From Moniliella sp. 'wahieum' (taxonomy: Eukaryota > Basidiomycota > Moniliellomycetes > Moniliellales > Moniliellaceae), in NCBI GenBank assembly GCA_003971905.1, contig RSEE01000161.1:1-64000 (forward strand): 64,000 nt of DNA. The letters are read 5' to 3'. Below the pieces are notes generated by a model. The model was not told the DNA's origin. It saw only the letters and a list, made by a program, of their open reading frames with translations, and did not search any database. This document shows, piece by piece, positions 22,188 through 35,692 of the stretch. The translations under genes were made by a program, and so were the position numbers. Within the stretch, counting starts at the first letter, position 1; the number at the start of each line of letters is the position of its first letter.

Positions 22188-22217
22188 CTCTGCGTCCAGT
22201 CTCTTCAAGAAGCGAGA

Positions 22218-23569
22218 ATGACAGCCAAGATGGATGTGTTTGCCGGGCGTCTCAATCCGGCCCGTGTTGGCGTCCTGGACGGAGGCTTTGCCACTTTCAT
22301 GGAGGACGACCTGGGGTTGGAAATGCCCTCACCCTTGTGGAGCGCCACCCTGCTCGATCCTAACCACCAGCAGGGCAAGTGGCACGGCCACGACGCTGTA
22401 CGTGCCGCTCACGCAGCCTTCATCAAGTCGGGTAGCCGCATTGTAGAGACGGCATCGTACCAGGCTTCGGTCCCGTCTTTTTCCCGTTCCCAACCCCCCA
22501 ACCCCGTGTATCCTCCCAGCAGCGCCGAGCACCTTATGCGCGAGTCCATCCGTCTCGCCGCCGAAGCTGCCGACTCAGCGCGTGCCGAGGGTCAACCTGA
22601 TGCAATTGTGGCGTTATCTCTGGGCCCTTACGGAGCGATGCTTGAAGGGGGACGAGAGTGTACGTTTGATTCGGCGACCCTGCATCGATGTCGACGATCC
22701 GCACCGAGTACTGACCTCTCATTTTCGTGCTGGTGGCAGATACGGGCGACTATGCACCTGCTGGTAAGGCTGGTGACCCACAGGTTGAGGCTCAAGTCCT
22801 GTTGGACGTGCACAAGTTTCATTTGGACCGCCTCTTGGCCCTGTCGGCCGATGAGAAGCTTTGGTCCCGTGTGGGGCTGATTGCATTTGAAACGATTCCC
22901 CGTCTGGACGAGGCAGAAGAGATCGTCAAGGTCCTAGCTGCACTGGATAAGCACTTGACCCAACGTGGTATCACTCACCGCCCTTCTGCGCTTCTGAGCT
23001 TTGTCTTCCCTAACCTTCCCTCCCGCGTTTCGCAAACGGAGGAAGACCATCATGCCCATCGGGACGTAGATGTGTTTCTGCCATATCCCTCTGCGGGGCC
23101 CAAACCCACGGCATCGGACCTGGTTTCTGCCCTTCGTCCCTCGGCTACCTCTTCATGGCCCCTAGTCGGTCTTGGAGTCAACTGCACCAAACCCCACTTT
23201 ATCCAAAGCATTGTGCGGGACTTGGTCGCAGCGCTCGATCCCCAAGGAGAGACCCAATGGGCGACGCCCTCGGGAGCCCCGTCTTTGTTTGTCTATCCCG
23301 ATGGTGGACTGGTGTGGGACGGAATCGCCCGTGTCTGGCGCAGTGATGCTACGGGGGAACACAAATCTGCTGCCCCGCACACGGGCGACGAGGATGGACA
23401 CAGTGAGGAACAGGCCTGGGCTCGCAATCTGCTCACCGCCGTTGTTCACAATCCCGCCCTCACCGCCCGTTCAGGTCCTGTTCCGTTTGATTCAATCTGG
23501 TTGGGCGGATGCTGCAAGTCGGGTTGTGGGCACATCTCCGAGCTGGCCAAACTGGTCTATCAGTCGTAA
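22218..23569 (+). CDS. homocysteine S-methyltransferase
   Basis: The enzyme transfers a methyl group from S-methylmethionine or S-adenosylmethionine to homocysteine, making methionine (MHT1/SAM4 family). Two exons (22218-22659, 22740-23569) give 423 residues with no frame break. The intron 22660-22739 has a GTACGT donor. Signatures: LDGGFATFMEDD near the N-terminus, IVETASYQAS, SLGPYGAMLEGG, YTGDYA across the splice, and the zinc-binding cysteines in GVNCTKP and the C-terminal GGCC. An unusual extra CxxxC (KSGCGHI) follows GGCC. The start at 22218 is preferred because upstream in-frame codons fall inside the GCTTGAA repeat leader. Cytosolic sulfur-amino-acid salvage. Confidence 0.93.
22660..22739 (+). 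other. methyltransferase intron
   Basis: Donor GTACGT; acceptor GGCAG. Splicing yields GREYTGDYA, matching the family. Confidence 0.88.
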
Positions 23570-23815
23570 CCCGCGCGCACCCTTTCCTCAATCTGATTAG
23601 CCTTCCCCGATGGCATCTTGTTTGTTGGGTAAGACCCTCCTTCCCTGAGACTGCTGCAGTAAGGAGAAGGTGCTTTGGTGGCGCATTATAAGGCCTACTT
23701 GGGTTTTGGGTATGCCAAGTGGAAGATAGTAAGTGGAAAGAGAGTCAGTGCGCTAAGCTCCCACAAAACAGATTATAGGCAAGAGACACTGCACTGGCCC
23801 CGTTCGTTCACATTT

Positions 23816-24449
23816 TCAAGACAATAGCACTTGGTTAGCAATCCGCATCGCCAATGCACGTTTGAGGAACTGGTCCCGGGCAAGCACGCGCACGTTCTTG
23901 AGAAAGGGATCTAGGGTGATCGTCTCCACATTGAATGCCCGTGAAAGCTGGTGCATGCATGGCGTCTTCAATCGCGTTGCTCTCGGCCACCAAACCAATC
24001 AACCTGCAAGAGAGGCGAGAGGGCGAAAAGTTAGTATCTGGCTGGCCACAACAAGCGAAGGAGCGGACGCACTGCTGCCCCGGGATGCTGGTGGCCATAA
24101 TCCAGTCGTCACCAGCTTCGGTGCCTTCAAGTCGCTCCACAATTCTCGCTTGAACCGTCTCCAAGATCTGAGGGGCAGACTCGTTGTGTGAGGTCAAGCG
24201 CTCCGCATGTGACCGACACACGTCCCGTACCGCCTCGAGCCGATGCGATTCATCCGATATGGCCATCTGGCCACGACTCAGATCATCGCTCAGCGTCGCC
24301 AAGCCCTGCGCTTCCTCGTCCAATGAGCGGAAAATAGCGCCGACCCGATCGGCCACACGAGCATGCAGCTGCTGGTGCAACCTCAGCTGCTCCGGGTTAG
24401 GCGTTAGGCGGCGTGGTGGACACCTCTTGTCCAGCGATTTACATTTCAA
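23816..24449 (-). CDS. VPS23/TSG101 C-terminal core only (ESCRT-I), lacks UEV domain
   Basis: The visible protein has a helical coiled-coil segment (EQLRLHQQLHARVADRVGAI, DEEAQGLATLSDDLSRGQ) followed by the steadiness-box/core domain: LIGLVAESNAIEDAMH, LSRAFNVETITLDPFLKNVR, ARDQFLKRALAMRIA. These are diagnostic for Vps23/TSG101, the ESCRT-I subunit that sorts ubiquitinated cargo at endosomes. An intron at 24004-24072 (GTGCGT donor) is intact. The ubiquitin-binding UEV domain and proline-rich linker (normally 200 or more residues) are missing: only about 600 bp separates this gene from the next and no UEV motif is seen. Recognisable similarity begins beside a degenerate telomere-like run (GGGTTAGGCGTTAGG, 24394-24408). 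One frame shift lies near 23953. It may be a truncated paralogue, a pseudogene or a mis-assembled gene. Confidence 0.72.
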
Positions 24450-25055
24450 TTTATCACGCCCTATCGACTAGCGACTAGCGACTATCGAGTATCAATTTGG
24501 CCTTTGAAATTTGATCGATTGATCTTGCGTGTTGCAATCTTGGCAGGTCATGTGACCGGAGTGAATAGCTAGCTAGTGACTGTGACGCGCTGAGGCTCAG
24601 CCACTCAATATTCAGTCCGAGTACTCAGGCCACCAAAACCCACCAATATCGATCATTGACCAGTGGATGAGACTGGTCTGTGCCAGTCTGTGCCTCGGGC
24701 CTCAGAGAGGCTTTTTTGGTGCAGTATCCTTGAACTAGGCCCCTATACGCCGTTTGCCACAGTCGCTTGCTGGCTCCCTTAACCTCCTATCTGCGTGGCT
24801 CGACGTTGGATCTAGCACGACACCCATCTTCCACTCAACCCACCGCCTCATCCCCCCGGCCTGCCATTCAGCAGAATTACTCCTCGGTCCGAGTGAATGC
24901 CACAGCGGTCTGAGCATCTCAGCCCCGCCGCTCGTGTGCTCACGCGCCATCTCCCACTCTGTCTGCGAGCTCTCAGATCCAGTCCCCTCAGCACCCCACA
25001 CCTCTGCTGGGTCGCTGATTGAGCGTATGTGTCAGTTCCGTTCCACCTTATCAGC
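24450..25055. other. intergenic region upstream of the Yippee gene
   Basis: No gene seen. It contains a gactagc tandem (24467-24487). I looked for a UEV domain on the minus strand here and did not find one. Confidence 0.5.
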
Positions 25056-26287
25056 ATGCGACCTACAGCCCTGCCTTCCTCCACGCCACCGCCCTCGCCT
25101 CACACCCGTGGCCCTAGCACCATGTCGGCTACAGAGCCCGTCGATGTTGCCACACCTCGCCATCGACTGCACCCGTCCAGCCGGGCCGCTGGCAAGCGCC
25201 CCATGCTACCACCCCCCTACCTCGATCCCAACCCGAGCTTGTCCCAGTCCGCAGGGCTGTCTTCCACGCCTGACCTGAGTTTTTCTTGCTCATTCTCGCC
25301 AACTAGTCCGGTCCAGGGATGGTCGGGAGAGTTGGATTCGCACTCCCCGTACCGCCAGAGGATGCCCTGCTTGAGCATGCATTCCCCTCCAGCATAGATA
25401 GAGGAAGGAGCGACGTACACACTACCTCCTCCAAGGAAACGTTCAAGCCCCCTCTTCTATCCTTGTCTGGCCCCGCCAATCCAGCGCTTCCTGCAATCAA
25501 TCCCCCTCCGACATTTTCCCACCCTACCCCTGCAGGCCCCGCTCCGGTACACTTGTTTACCCAGCCCGCTACCAGCCCGTCACCTAGCGCTCTCGCCGAA
25601 GCTGCGATCTCTGCAACTACGACACGAGGATGGCAAGATCGAGTGCGCACCGATCATCTTGACCCAACGGGGGGCACACACCAAGTGCCAAGAAGTGTGC
25701 TGCTTGCCCTGCAAGAGGCATGCCACGTCACTGAAAAAAGAATGGCCCACCATGCCCACACAGAGACCCAGAGTCGCGGCTCCTCGCCACAAGGATCGTA
25801 CTTTAAGGAGCTATTTAGCCTAGCTTGGGACGCCTCAACCCGTTTTTTCCTCAGTGGGAGTCCGATGGACGAAGACCGGTCGGAGGAACAGATGCGACAA
25901 AACAAGACGCTGTTTGACCGTTGCCTGCATCCTGCATCTCCGTCAACCAGGATGATTATGGACGTATACCCTGTTGGGGAGGCGGTGTGGCGGTGCGGCT
26001 CGTGTGGGATTGCGGTGAGCCTTCCAGATGAGCTGGTCTCTACTCAGTTCACAGGAACCAGCTCAGCAGCCTACTTGGTAAATTCAACCAGCAACACTGT
26101 GTTGGGGTCACACCAGACCCGCATGCTTACTACGGGTGCCCATGTTGTGGCGGACATGTACTGCTTCTTGTGTGGCGAGCGGCTTGGCTGGTCTTACGTC
26201 CACGCTGACAAGCCAGAACAGCGGTACAAGGAAGGAAGGCATATTCTTGAGATGACCCAGGTTCGGCAAGATCTTGGTTGGGTCTAA
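25056..26287 (+). CDS. Yippee-domain zinc-binding protein
   Basis: A Ser/Pro-rich N-terminus (about 280 residues) precedes a C-terminal Yippee domain: WRCGSCGIAVSLPDELVS, FTGTSSAAYLVNSTSN, RMLTTGAHVVADMYCFLCGE, LGWSYVHADKPEQRYKEGRH. The two CxxC pairs bind zinc; the fold is shared with Mis18 and cereblon CULT domains. Function in fungi is poorly known (nuclear or spindle-associated in animals). The ATG at 25056 is the first in frame; the frame shifts near 25385 at a CCCC run, after which the frame is open to 26287. No intron. The domain call is secure; the N-terminal region is uncertain. Confidence 0.85.
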
Positions 26288-28479
<2,192 letters not shown>

Positions 28480-28675
28480 ATCGGCCCCTAATCCCGCCAT
28501 GCCTCTTTCACCATCCCCCCCCTCCCCTCCCAATGCTTTAATGTACACTCTCCTCCATTTTTCTCTAAATAGGTGGTGTTGTATGCATCAACCTAGCAGG
28601 GCCTTACGTGGGGTGTTGGAACTTCCAAACCGACAGAACTATGGTATCAATACACACTTTTACCCCTGCAGTTGG

Positions 28676-29462
28676 TCAATAAAAATGGGATGGGGGATAC
28701 GCTTGGCTCCCAAGTGGAGTCTGTGGAGCCAGTGGAGCCAGTGGAGCCAGTGTAACCAGGGAAGGTAGTGGACGATGGAACGGATGGAGCAGGTTATGTG
28801 ACAGCTCAAGGGGCCAGATAAGGGAGTACGCCAAAAAAGAGAAAGTGGCTGGAGGGGAAACAGTGGAGTGGGGCCTGAAAGAGAGGCCAGCTAATATTCC
28901 CAGGAGAGGGATGATCGTTGAACAGCGACAAATCTTTAAACGCTTCCACGGGAGCCAGCTTCCGCCTTTCTTGGGCTCCTGCGGATCAACCGAGGCAAAA
29001 GCTGCCTCGGCTTGCTGCACCGCCTGGTCCTTCGCTGCCCTCGCCTTCGCTGCTTCTGCCTCTGCTTGTGCCTGGGACTCGCGTAGTAACTTGTTTACTG
29101 CCTCCTCTGTCTCGCGGATTCGATCGGCATCGGTCTTGTTGTTTCCCCCCTACACCCAAACACACACGCCGCAAGTCGAACCAGATCAGCATCTTGATCG
29201 CGGAGAGAAAGGAGGGGAGGCACTTACCGAGTTCCACTGGTTCAGCACCAAAGATGCCGCAATTGCGCCGCCGGCAATGGCAGCGCCAAACCCAGCGACT
29301 TTGACGGCGCGAACCAGGAACGAGGGGCGCACAGGCGCAGCAGGGGGCGGAGGAGGCGGAGCCGGGCGCACGGGTGGGGACGGGGGGGCGGGGCCTGAGC
29401 AGGGCCGGCAGCAGGCGTAGACGTAGGGGGGTCGAATCAGTTGTCGGAGTCTTCAGCTTCAT
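28676..29462 (-). CDS. small membrane/coiled-coil protein, unrecognised
   Basis: I do not recognise this gene. A proline-rich N-terminus from the ATG at 29462 (MKLKTPTTDSTP) leads to a single hydrophobic segment (VAGFGAAIAGGAIAASLVL), then, after an intron (29150-29227, GTAAGTG donor), an Ala/Glu/Gln-rich helix (RIRETEEAVNKLLRESQAQA) and a basic/Trp end (GGSWLPWKRLK). This layout resembles single-pass organelle-membrane proteins, possibly mitochondrial; that is inference. The N-terminal frame changes at a run of seven C's (near 29380). The frame stays open to 28676, but the true stop may be closer to 28900 because the last part reads like untranslated sequence. It is divergent from eL41. Confidence 0.5.
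29150..29227 (-). other. intron of the coiled-coil protein gene
   Basis: Donor GTAAGTG (29227) and acceptor TGTAG join NQWNS to GGNNKTDAD. Confidence 0.7.
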
Positions 29463-29800
29463 GGTAAAGGTGGTGAGGGGCGAAGGAGGGAAGGGGCCCA
29501 CGGCGGAAGCGAGGCTGAAGCACCTCACGCCCACCAAGTCATCTGGGCGCAACCCCACACAATTAGCCCTGCGCTCACGTAAGCTGCCCCACGCGAAATA
29601 TGATGAGTGATGTGTGGTGACGCGTGACGGTGGACGCATGGACCACAGCAGACAACTGCAGGCCGCCACCAACCACAACCCCAGGCGCTATGGGAGGCCT
29701 GGTGCTGTGAAATTGAAACATGGCTGAGTGGTTCGAACGGATTGACGTCACTGTCGGTGGCACAGACCAGCCCCCGACAGGGCTTGGCGCTTGCTGGAGC

Positions 29801-29808
29801 TATATATA
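29801..29808 (+). promoter_or_regulatory. TATA box of the eL41 gene
   Basis: TATATATA lies about 80 bp upstream of the split start codon of the ribosomal protein gene, with a C-rich leader between. Confidence 0.65.
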
Positions 29809-29882
29809 AGGGACGGAAACGTAGGGCGGCGCTGCCCTTCCCCTCCACCACCACCCGTGCGCATACTACGACCTGTCGAACA

Positions 29883-30015
29883 AGTATGGTTTCATCCCTT
29901 TGTGTCCATGCAGTTGCATTAACACCCCTCGTCTGCCAGTGCGCGCAAAGTGGAGGAGAAACGCATGCGCCGTCTCCGCCGTAAACGCAGAAAGATGCGT
30001 GCCCGCTCCAAGTAA
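29883..30015 (+). CDS. RPL41: 60S ribosomal protein eL41 (25 residues), split start codon
   Basis: This encodes eL41, the smallest eukaryotic ribosomal protein, an Arg/Lys-rich single helix at the subunit interface. The second exon reads RAKWR, then KRMRRLRRKRRKMRARSK to the TAA at 30013-30015. The only sensible start is made by splicing: exon 1 ends in A (29883), the intron 29884-29939 (donor GTATGG, acceptor TGCCAG) is removed and exon 2 begins TG, giving A|TG. The coding length is 77 bases instead of the required 78; one base is missing in GGAGAAAC (near 29957). In a gene this short and conserved, that is best read as a sequence error. A TATA box is upstream. Too short for ordinary gene finders. 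Confidence 0.92.
29884..29939 (+). other. eL41 intron interrupting the ATG
   Basis: A 56-bp intron with donor GTATGG and acceptor TGCCAG. It contains TTAAC as a likely branch site and separates the A from the TG of the start codon. Confidence 0.85.
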
Positions 30016-30310
30016 TAACAGGGTGCTGTCACCGTGGCAGACCATTGTTCTCTTCTATGGCGAATCTATGCCTGTTATGCGCGAATTATTCTGAGGGCAA
30101 AGAGAACGTAGTGGTAGGCAAGATAGATATTGAGAGATGGAGGTACTGTGGGTAACGTGAAGGAGATGGAGGTAATAGTGTTGTCGTGAAGAGCGTCGTG
30201 AGGATCGTAAAGAGCAAACTAAAAATGAGATGACGGTCCAGGCACATGATCCAGCCAGCGAGAGGATCGAAACAAAAACAAGTACCGTGGCAGCGGGGTA
30301 GTGACACCAA

Positions 30311-31847
30311 TCAAAGCATCAACGACAACGGATTCTCCAATGTATCCTTGAACGCCTTCATCCAGCGTGCTGCCGTTGCGCCATCAATCACCCGATGGTC
30401 TGACGACAACGTCGCCTGCATGACCGGCACCGTCTTGAAGCCCTTATCCGACGAAGGGTCCGGCACCAAACGCTGGTCAGTCCCACCAATAGCCAGGATT
30501 GCGCTCGGGGCGGGTTGATGATGGCAGTAAAATGAGAGATGCCAAACATTCCCATATTGGAGATGGTAAACGTGCCACCCTGGTACTCCGAGGGGGCCAA
30601 CTTACCCGCCCGAGCTTTAGCAGCCAGCTCCTTCGTGCTGGACGAAATGACTGCGAGACCCTTAGCACCCACATTGTGGATAATGGGCGTAATCAGGCCA
30701 GTGGGTGTGGCGACAGCGATCGAGATATCAGCCACGTGATGCTGACGGATAGTATCGCCATACCATGCCGCATTCACCTCCGGCACCTGCTGCAACGCGA
30801 CTGAGGTGGCCTTGGTGATAAAGTCCCCAACCGACAACTTTGCGGCCTTGATCTTGTCCTTGTCTCCCCGTGCCTTCTCGGCCGATGCTGCGTTAAACAA
30901 TTCCCGGAGCCGCATCACCCGATCCATCTCCACGTCAATCGACACATAGTAATGTGGCAGTTGCTGCTTGCTCTCCGAGAGACGGGCAGCAATGGTCCGC
31001 CGCATGTTGGAGACAGGAAGATCAGTGAATGTAGCCGCGGCGGGTGAATCAAGGGAAGGGAGAGGGGCCCCACTCTTTGGCTTCGGAGGCACAGCAGGAC
31101 CTGAGACGGGCTTGTACGCTTCTACATCCGCCTCGATGATACGTCCATTAGGACCTGTGCCTTTGAGTTGCCCCAAGGGCACACCCTTCTCCTGGGCGAT
31201 TTTACGCGCAAGAGGAGAGGCGAAAATACGCGAGCTAGAGGTGGTAGAAGATGAAGAAGGAGAAGAGCTAGGCACAGGCTTGGGATCTGAGGAAGGAGAT
31301 GTGGACTTGGTGGCTTCAGCGACTGGAGGGGGCGGAGCGGTGGGAGCAGGAGCGGGCAGGGGCAGAGGCAGCCTGGACCCCGTCGGCGGTCTCTTTAACC
31401 GACTCATCGGCAGCGATGGCATCTGCCGCACTGATATCATCCCCTTGCTCACCAATTATGGCAATGGTACTGTTTACCTTGACTTCCTTGGCACCGTCGG
31501 GAACCTAGAGACGAATAAATCAGAGGTGTTTTAAAAAAGGCGTGGGGGTAAACGAAGCAAAGGGCACGTACCAAGATCTTGGCCATGACTCCATCCTCGG
31601 CAGCCTCAACGTCCATTGTAGCCTTGTCTGTTTCGATCTCGAGAAGCACATCGCCTGAAGAAAAAGTGTCGCCAGGCTTGACATGCCATTTGGCTAGGCC
31701 GCCCTCGGTCATTGTGGGTGACATGGCTGGGAAGGCAAACTTTTGCAGTGCCATGGCATGACAGGAGCTAGCCAGTCCGCGAGCTGCGCCCGGAATGAGG
31801 ATCGTACGGGAAGAGCGAGAGGCGATGCGCAGTGCAGCAGAAAGCAT
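30311..31847 (-). CDS. LAT1: dihydrolipoamide acetyltransferase, pyruvate dehydrogenase E2
   Basis: The core subunit of mitochondrial pyruvate dehydrogenase, transferring acetyl groups from lipoamide to CoA. A presequence ([16 protein letters not shown]) is followed by one lipoyl domain ([13 protein letters not shown], lipoyl Lys), an Ala/Pro/Ser linker, the E1/E3-binding domain ([20 protein letters not shown]), and the catalytic domain from [19 protein letters not shown] to [18 protein letters not shown] with the catalytic His and Asp. The intron 31505-31571 (GTACGT) lies in the lipoyl domain. The frame shifts near 31350 (C-rich linker) and near 30515 at a CCCCGAGCG run, after which ILAIGGTDQ continues to LSLML and the stop at 30311. 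A GCTTGAA repeat lies 65-80 bp upstream. Confidence 0.93.
31505..31571 (-). other. LAT1 intron
   Basis: Donor GTACGT at 31571, acceptor CTAG ending at 31505. It joins MAKIL to [11 protein letters not shown]. Confidence 0.88.
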
Positions 31848-33308
31848 GAGCCAAGATCGAAGCAGAGGTGGTGGTGGTGAAAGCGGCGGCGATGACGGCG
31901 AAGGTGTCCGTGAAGCTTGAAGCTTGAGGAGACACTGCATAATGTGTGTGGCGCACTTGTGGCGCAGTACAACAGCCAGCCTAGCCAGCCCGCTGTGCAC
32001 TTAACCCCAAGCAGGCGTTAGCTCTTGCAATATCAATCCCAAGTTGAACCGATCGCGCACAGACCGTCTGGCCTCGTTTGAACGATTGAAGGTGTGCACT
32101 TTTACTCAGTCGCTTACCGTCCGCACTTACAGAGGCGTTCAGTACGCTCATATAGCCTCGACATCAAGGCCTCCGTCTGCGCGGGCGGCCTCGGCTTCCG
32201 CCACATATCCGTCGCACTTCATACGATCTCTTCGCGACCATCAAACCGTTTGCGGCCGGACTTCCTTGTCTCCTATATACCCATCGCATATCCATCTCTC
32301 CTACCAGCGCTCTCAACAAACGACGGAAGAGCCCTTGTTCTTTTTTGGCCACTGTAATCATATAGTAAGGAGACCAAGAAAGAATTAAAATGGGGGTTTT
32401 CTTGCCGTGCAGCTGCCAAAGCTGCAGGCCCTGCTCAAGCTACTGCTCAAGGCGCTCATGCACTCATGGCTCATGCAGCTTGGACAACTTTTTGAGGAGC
32501 GTAATATCCCCAACGTTGATAGTCCCAAAACTCTCTCAGTCGCCCTTTTGGCCGGGTGCCAGTGAAGCTTATTAGGGGGCTATAAAAGCTTCTGTATGGC
32601 TAAGCTGCATAATGATCTAAGTAGAAGTTGCGTTTCTCTTGTTACATGTTATTGTGTGGTCTGCATGTGTATATCACACACAGGCAACTGAAAACATCTT
32701 GCTGGAAAGGGATTGGTGCTTGGCAGTATATACTAACTAGGTGTGTGAAACGCGAAATCACTACAGCGACTGGCCTTTTGCCACGTACTACTACGTTTAA
32801 TGTATCACGCCTCTCTTTTGCGACCACACAACTACACGGAGAGAAGCATTCAACAAAATCAAAGTACCCCTTCCACATAGGCAAGTAGTAACGATACGGC
32901 TTGTGACGGTCTGGAAAAGGAAGCGTAACTAGTCACTAGCCATATGCTACAGTTGTTAGTAGTCAAGATAATACTGAACAGAGGGGGCTATAATACGAGG
33001 GGGGTTGTCGCAATTGTCGTCCGAAGAAAGCATACACACCAAGGATACCGACTCCGGATTTCCACACGCCTGTGCTGTCCTCCCCTCCGGATGTAATTTT
33101 TCCTCAAAACCATTAAACGACAAGCACAAATAGAAGAGGCTCTTATCATTTCTCTCGTGTATATTTGCCTTGTGCCCTCTTCCTCATTTCATCCTCCTCT
33201 CTCGCCACCTTCACCTCACATCTCCAACAGTCATTATTCTCGGTGTCGCTTTTCCCTTCGTCTTCTTCATCACCCCCCTCTTCTCCGCAACAACGTCCCC
33301 TTCCACCC
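31848..33308. other. intergenic region upstream of LAT1 and of the 33.3-kb gene
   Basis: A GCTTGAA repeat at 31912-31929 lies in the LAT1 leader. The remainder (32.0-33.2 kb) is lower in GC with short runs and no supported gene; a pyrimidine-rich leader begins near 33160. Confidence 0.5.
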
Positions 33309-35692
33309 ATGCCTCGTGGAGAGAATGACAGACTCTCTCTTTCCACCAGTGATTCTTGTTCACCTCGGACTTCGTCCGCGGGAGCAAGCAGTCGTACGTC
33401 GTACCCAAGCAGTTGTCCAGCAATAAACACCCCTCCCCAGCATCAGCGGCAGAGAGCAACATCCCTCCTCAAACATGCTGCCCAGGTACTCGCACTCGGA
33501 ACGTCCCCAACGGATCACCTTGTCTCTTCCCCCCCCGTAATGCCAATGACGAAGAGAAGCGACTCGGCTTGAGTTCAAGTGCTTCATCTAAGTCTTATTG
33601 GGGAGAACCTCCTTCCATCTCTTCCATCTCTCCCGCTACTCGTTATCCGGCCAAGAGGACCCAACGCATGGCGGAAGACTGCATTGTGACAACGAACGCG
33701 GTCCAAACGGGGCAGTCTCCCCAAACTGCCTCCTTCGCTTCATTGAACACAAGCCAATGGTTGCTTCCTCCTTCGAGTGGGATGATAACGGGCAGGAGGC
33801 CCTACCCCTCCAGTTTGCGTGGGTGCTTGCTGGGGCACAGGACAACCAAGTCATGCGACGCAGTGACCACTCTGTCATCCATATCGAGTGCCAGGAACGA
33901 AGAGGAACAAATGCTCTCAGTTCAAACGGGCCGTCATTTCTTTTCTGCCGCAGGTATTAAAACCAATGGGAGTCTTACCCCAGACATGGTACGATGCTCC
34001 CCAACATCTTATTCGTTGCGTCGGACACAGACCTACTCTCACAAGAGAAGTGCCGCAAGCCTCCCCGCGATTTATCCTCTGGATTCGGTCCAACGGGCCG
34101 AACCCAAGGTGCGTCTCTGTGAAGTATGCACCGAATGCCTATTCTCCCACGTCTCTGCAGAAGATCCTTCTTGCACGTCATGCGGTCACAAGGGAATACA
34201 CAAGAATTCCCATAATCCTCTTCAGAAGATGCGGACGGGTTTGGCCATGGAGGCGTCTGGTGCAGTGCGCGCAAAGACTATGGGATCCCTCTGGAAACCT
34301 CTCCACCCCCGGATCCGAACCCTTCCGGAACTCCCTTCATAGCTCCGCAAGATCCCAATCCAGACCTGTCTCCAGGGTGGGACGAGAGGAGGATTCACTG
34401 CGTACGAGCCGACAGGGGTTCCGTCGGGTTCAAGGCAATGCTCAACCAGAGTCACTCCGTATAACCTCCGCCCTTCATCAGTTGAAAGCAGCCCGAATGG
34501 TGTATCGTCCTCAACGGTACAGAACAGATACACACCTCCTACTCTCTCACCCCCTCCAGCCTACCCCCTGCCCCCGCTTCCTATCCAGCCCGAGACGGTG
34601 CAAAATCTTTTGGCACAACTCGGTTTAGATGAAGACAACTCCAAAACACCGGTGTTCTCATTGCCAGAAAAGGAGTTTACCCCAACAATGGATCCCGCGA
34701 GCGGTCGTTCATCGGATGTCCACCCAATTAGTCGTGTCGTCATGCCGGTCTGCAACACGCCCCTACATTGCCATGCAGGAGATGACTATTCTCTCCAGGA
34801 GAACATCTTTGAACAGATCCGTCACGTTGAACAAGTCCTCCGTGCCCTACCAGGTTCAAAGGGCAATTTTATGACCTCTAATGAGGCCGCCGAGTTTCTC
34901 AAGAAATTGATGGACAGTTGCGCCATATCCTCCCGGAAAATGCACCGGAAGCTCGGCCATCCTCACCTTGCGGAATGGACAAGCATGTCGTTCGATGAAG
35001 AAGCTGGGAGAGAATATCCGTTGCTTACAGTTTTGTTTGACAACGGATTGGTATTCTACTCGCCTGTTGATCTACACGATCAATGGCAGATATTGGATAT
35101 CCGAGGTTGCGTGTTCCACTCCCACAAACCCCAATACAACTTGGTTTCCTCCGCGACTAGTGGCTCATCAACAGGGACAAGTTCCATTTCTGTCTTCCTT
35201 CCGCAACAAAAAGGGGACGGCAAAGCGACGGGAGAAAGGATCATCACGTTTTGCAACTCTGCCGTGACTAAGATATGGTATATCCACCTGGCCCGCTCCA
35301 CTGCCATGGCGCACCAACATGTTGCGGTCCAAGTAATAACGGTTAATAACGTCCATTTCTTTTCCCTGCTCTCATTGCATCATGAGCGGGGGAATGGCCA
35401 AAGAAACACTTGTCCCCCTGGTGCTGTACAACACCGATACAGTGCATGTTACGCGTCCTTTTCGCATTTCTCGCCTCTATTCTCCTCATCCCATATTGCT
35501 TCTCGGGTATTCATTTGTTTTATGAGATTGTGGTCCTCATCAGCCCCTATGTGCCTATTGAATGTGTTGATGTTCTTTTCTCTTACCCTTGTGTACCATG
35601 GCAATCGCCAAAGTCTGAATGAGACATATTCGAGCCCTACAGATCTACGCGGTCGAGTCTCGTTTAGCGATCAGTTGGCTGCAAAGAAATAG
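33309..35692 (+). CDS. unrecognised protein with Cys cluster, frame-broken
   Basis: I do not recognise this gene. From the ATG at 33309 (MPRGENDRLSLSTSDSCSPR) a Ser/Pro-rich, probably disordered region runs through several frame changes; one is at a run of eight C's (33530-33538). A cysteine cluster (CEVCTEC, then CTSCGHKG near 34110-34190) suggests a zinc-binding site. A Pro-rich stretch (PPTLSPPPAYPLPPLPIQP) precedes a more ordered C-terminal part: ETVQNLLAQLGLDEDN, IRHVEQVLRALPGS, SNEAAEFLKKLMDS, YPLLTVLFDNGLVFYSP. The last frame remains open to 35692, although the true end may be earlier or behind an intron. No known fold can be named with confidence. Confidence 0.5.

Larger units (their letters stand above)
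20380..22217. other. divergent promoter region, DUF726 gene / homocysteine methyltransferase
   Basis: No gene is supported. It contains a TGATGCA repeat (20521-20546) about 140 bp upstream of the DUF726 start, and a GCTTGAA-type repeat (22166-22187) about 30-50 bp before the methyltransferase ATG. Short TGACCGG words occur around 21.94 and 22.09 kb. Confidence 0.5.
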
